This document shows positions 5,801 through 6,659 of a stretch of DNA of 6,659 nt, piece after piece. Under the pieces are notes generated by a model. That model had not been told where the DNA came from. It worked only from the letters and a program-made list of their open reading frames with translations, and made no database searches. Every line of letters begins with the position of its first letter. The first letter of the stretch is position 1. The position numbers and the translations under genes are program-made. This DNA comes from Desulfobacterales bacterium (GTDB lineage: Bacteria > Desulfobacterota > Desulfobacteria > Desulfobacterales > Desulfobacteraceae), in assembly GCA_022361135.1 (NCBI GenBank), contig JAKSBM010000137.1, positions 1 through 6,659 on the forward strand, in the 5' to 3' direction.

Positions 5801-6659
5801 ATGTCTAAAATAACAGAAGTTCCCTCGGACCAGAACGATTCATATGAACTTCCTCCCCTCCCTGACAATTGGCCTGGGATGACCGGGGATGAGAAGCAAA
5901 AATATCTGACACAGGATTGGGCTTCAATTGAAAATAAATCCTTCCAGTCCGACGACATTGCGGAAAAATACCAAAAAAAGGCAAGGCGTTGGCTGGACGT
6001 CGTCGCATTAAAACAACCGGATAAAGTTCCCAATTTACCGTTCATGGGGGAGTGCATACTCAATTTTGCCGGCGTAAAATCGTCTTCCCAATTTTACGAT
6101 CCCGACGCAGCGGTTCAGGCGGCCATTAAATTCCATGAAAATTTTGATTGTGATTTTTCCGTCCTTGACACCTACCCTTCCGGTAAGGCAGCAGATCTAT
6201 TGGGAATGAATTATTTCCGCCTACCGGGGAGCACCTTAGACGCAGGTCTGCCCGAGGATTCGTCCATGCAGTATGTGGAGGATGAATACATGAGGGCAGA
6301 CGAATATGATGAATTCATCGGTAATCCCGAAGGGTATCTCATTCGAAAATACATGCCCCGGATTTTTTCACAGACCCAAGGGCTTTCGGATATGCCCAGT
6401 TTTTTGGAATCGACGCAATTGTTTAACGCATCCATTGCCATGGCATCATTTTCCCACGGAAAGTTAAGAAACGCACTTGAAACACTGCTTGCAGCATCCG
6501 ATGAAGCCGGTGCCCATTTTGGAACATACCTGTCCGGCATCGGTGAATTAACCCGACGATTCGGCGTATTGGCCCCCTACGGTGGCTGTGTTTCCGTTCC
6601 ATACGATATCCTTGGGGATTCCCTCCGGGGGACGAAACAGATCATGATGGACCTTTACC
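5801..6659 (+). CDS. Uroporphyrinogen decarboxylase-family protein, putative substrate:corrinoid methyltransferase (MT I), 3' end missing
   Basis: The gene is open to the right edge, with 286 codons visible and no in-frame stop. The start has AAGGA (5789-5793) seven bases upstream. The protein has an extra N-terminal segment (about 1-50), then the URO-D-family region. Recognisable parts are ALKQPDKVPNLPFMGE (about 69-84), YVEDEYMRADEYDEFIGNP (about 158-176), RKYMPRIFS (182-190) and YDILGDSLRGTKQ (268-280). This is the large URO-D-like group that includes MtaA/MtbA, CmuA and O-demethylase-type methyltransferases, not the haem-pathway HemE: the N-terminal region differs and the neighbours are methyltransferase partners. 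Likely role, by inference, is methyl transfer from a substrate to the corrinoid protein. The C-terminal zinc-binding His/Cys residues of such enzymes would lie beyond the window, so catalytic competence cannot be judged. The substrate is unknown; methoxylated aromatics or methylated amines/thiols are options. Confidence 0.88.
   Translation, partial: MSKITEVPSDQNDSYELPPLPDNWPGMTGDEKQKYLTQDWASIENKSFQSDDIAEKYQKKARRWLDVVALKQPDKVPNLPFMGECILNFAGVKSSSQFYDPDAAVQAAIKFHENFDCDFSVLDTYPSGKAADLLGMNYFRLPGSTLDAGLPEDSSMQYVEDEYMRADEYDEFIGNPEGYLIRKYMPRIFSQTQGLSDMPSFLESTQLFNASIAMASFSHGKLRNALETLLAASDEAGAHFGTYLSGIGELTRRFGVLAPYGGCVSVPYDILGDSLRGTKQIMMDLY

Overview
The window looks like part of a Desulfobacterota (Desulfobacterales-like) or similar anaerobic bacterial chromosome. 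This is inferred from three things together: a selenocysteine tRNA (selC), a large sigma-54 activator, and a corrinoid/tetrahydrofolate methyltransferase gene set. No marker in the window fixes the taxon.

Layout, left to right. (1) Positions 1-307, minus strand: the N-terminal 102 codons of an M20-family, PepT-like metallopeptidase that runs off the left edge. (2) Positions 308-461: an intergenic region holding a weak minus-strand promoter for the peptidase and a very good sigma-70-type promoter (TTGACA-16 nt-TATACT) for the next gene. (3) Positions 462-559, plus strand: selC, tRNA-Sec with anticodon TCA and an encoded CCA end. (4) Positions 663-3779 (possible extension to 3824), minus strand: a regulator of about 1040 residues with a long TPR-like N-terminal half, a GAF domain, a sigma-54-interacting AAA+ domain (with GAFTDA in place of GAFTGA) and a Fis-type HTH. 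(5) Positions 3825-4265: a 441-bp AT-rich divergent regulatory region with two -24/-12-type promoter candidates and a cluster of GGAA/TTCC repeats that could be upstream activator sites. (6) Positions 4266-6659, plus strand: three closely spaced genes. They are a MeTr-like methyltetrahydrofolate:corrinoid methyltransferase (MT II), a B12-binding corrinoid protein, and a uroporphyrinogen-decarboxylase-family protein (putative MT I) cut by the right edge.

How the genes fit together (inference from family knowledge). The URO-D-family protein would take a methyl group from an unknown methylated substrate and place it on the cobalt of the corrinoid protein. The MeTr-like enzyme would then pass it to tetrahydrofolate, feeding the Wood-Ljungdahl/C1 pathway. 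The divergent activator probably senses the substrate or a related signal through its TPR/GAF half and switches the operon on with sigma-54 RNA polymerase. The corrinoid reductive activating enzyme such systems need is not in the window and may lie downstream. The most interesting aspect is that this looks like a dedicated, sigma-54-controlled methyltransferase system whose substrate cannot be read from the sequence.
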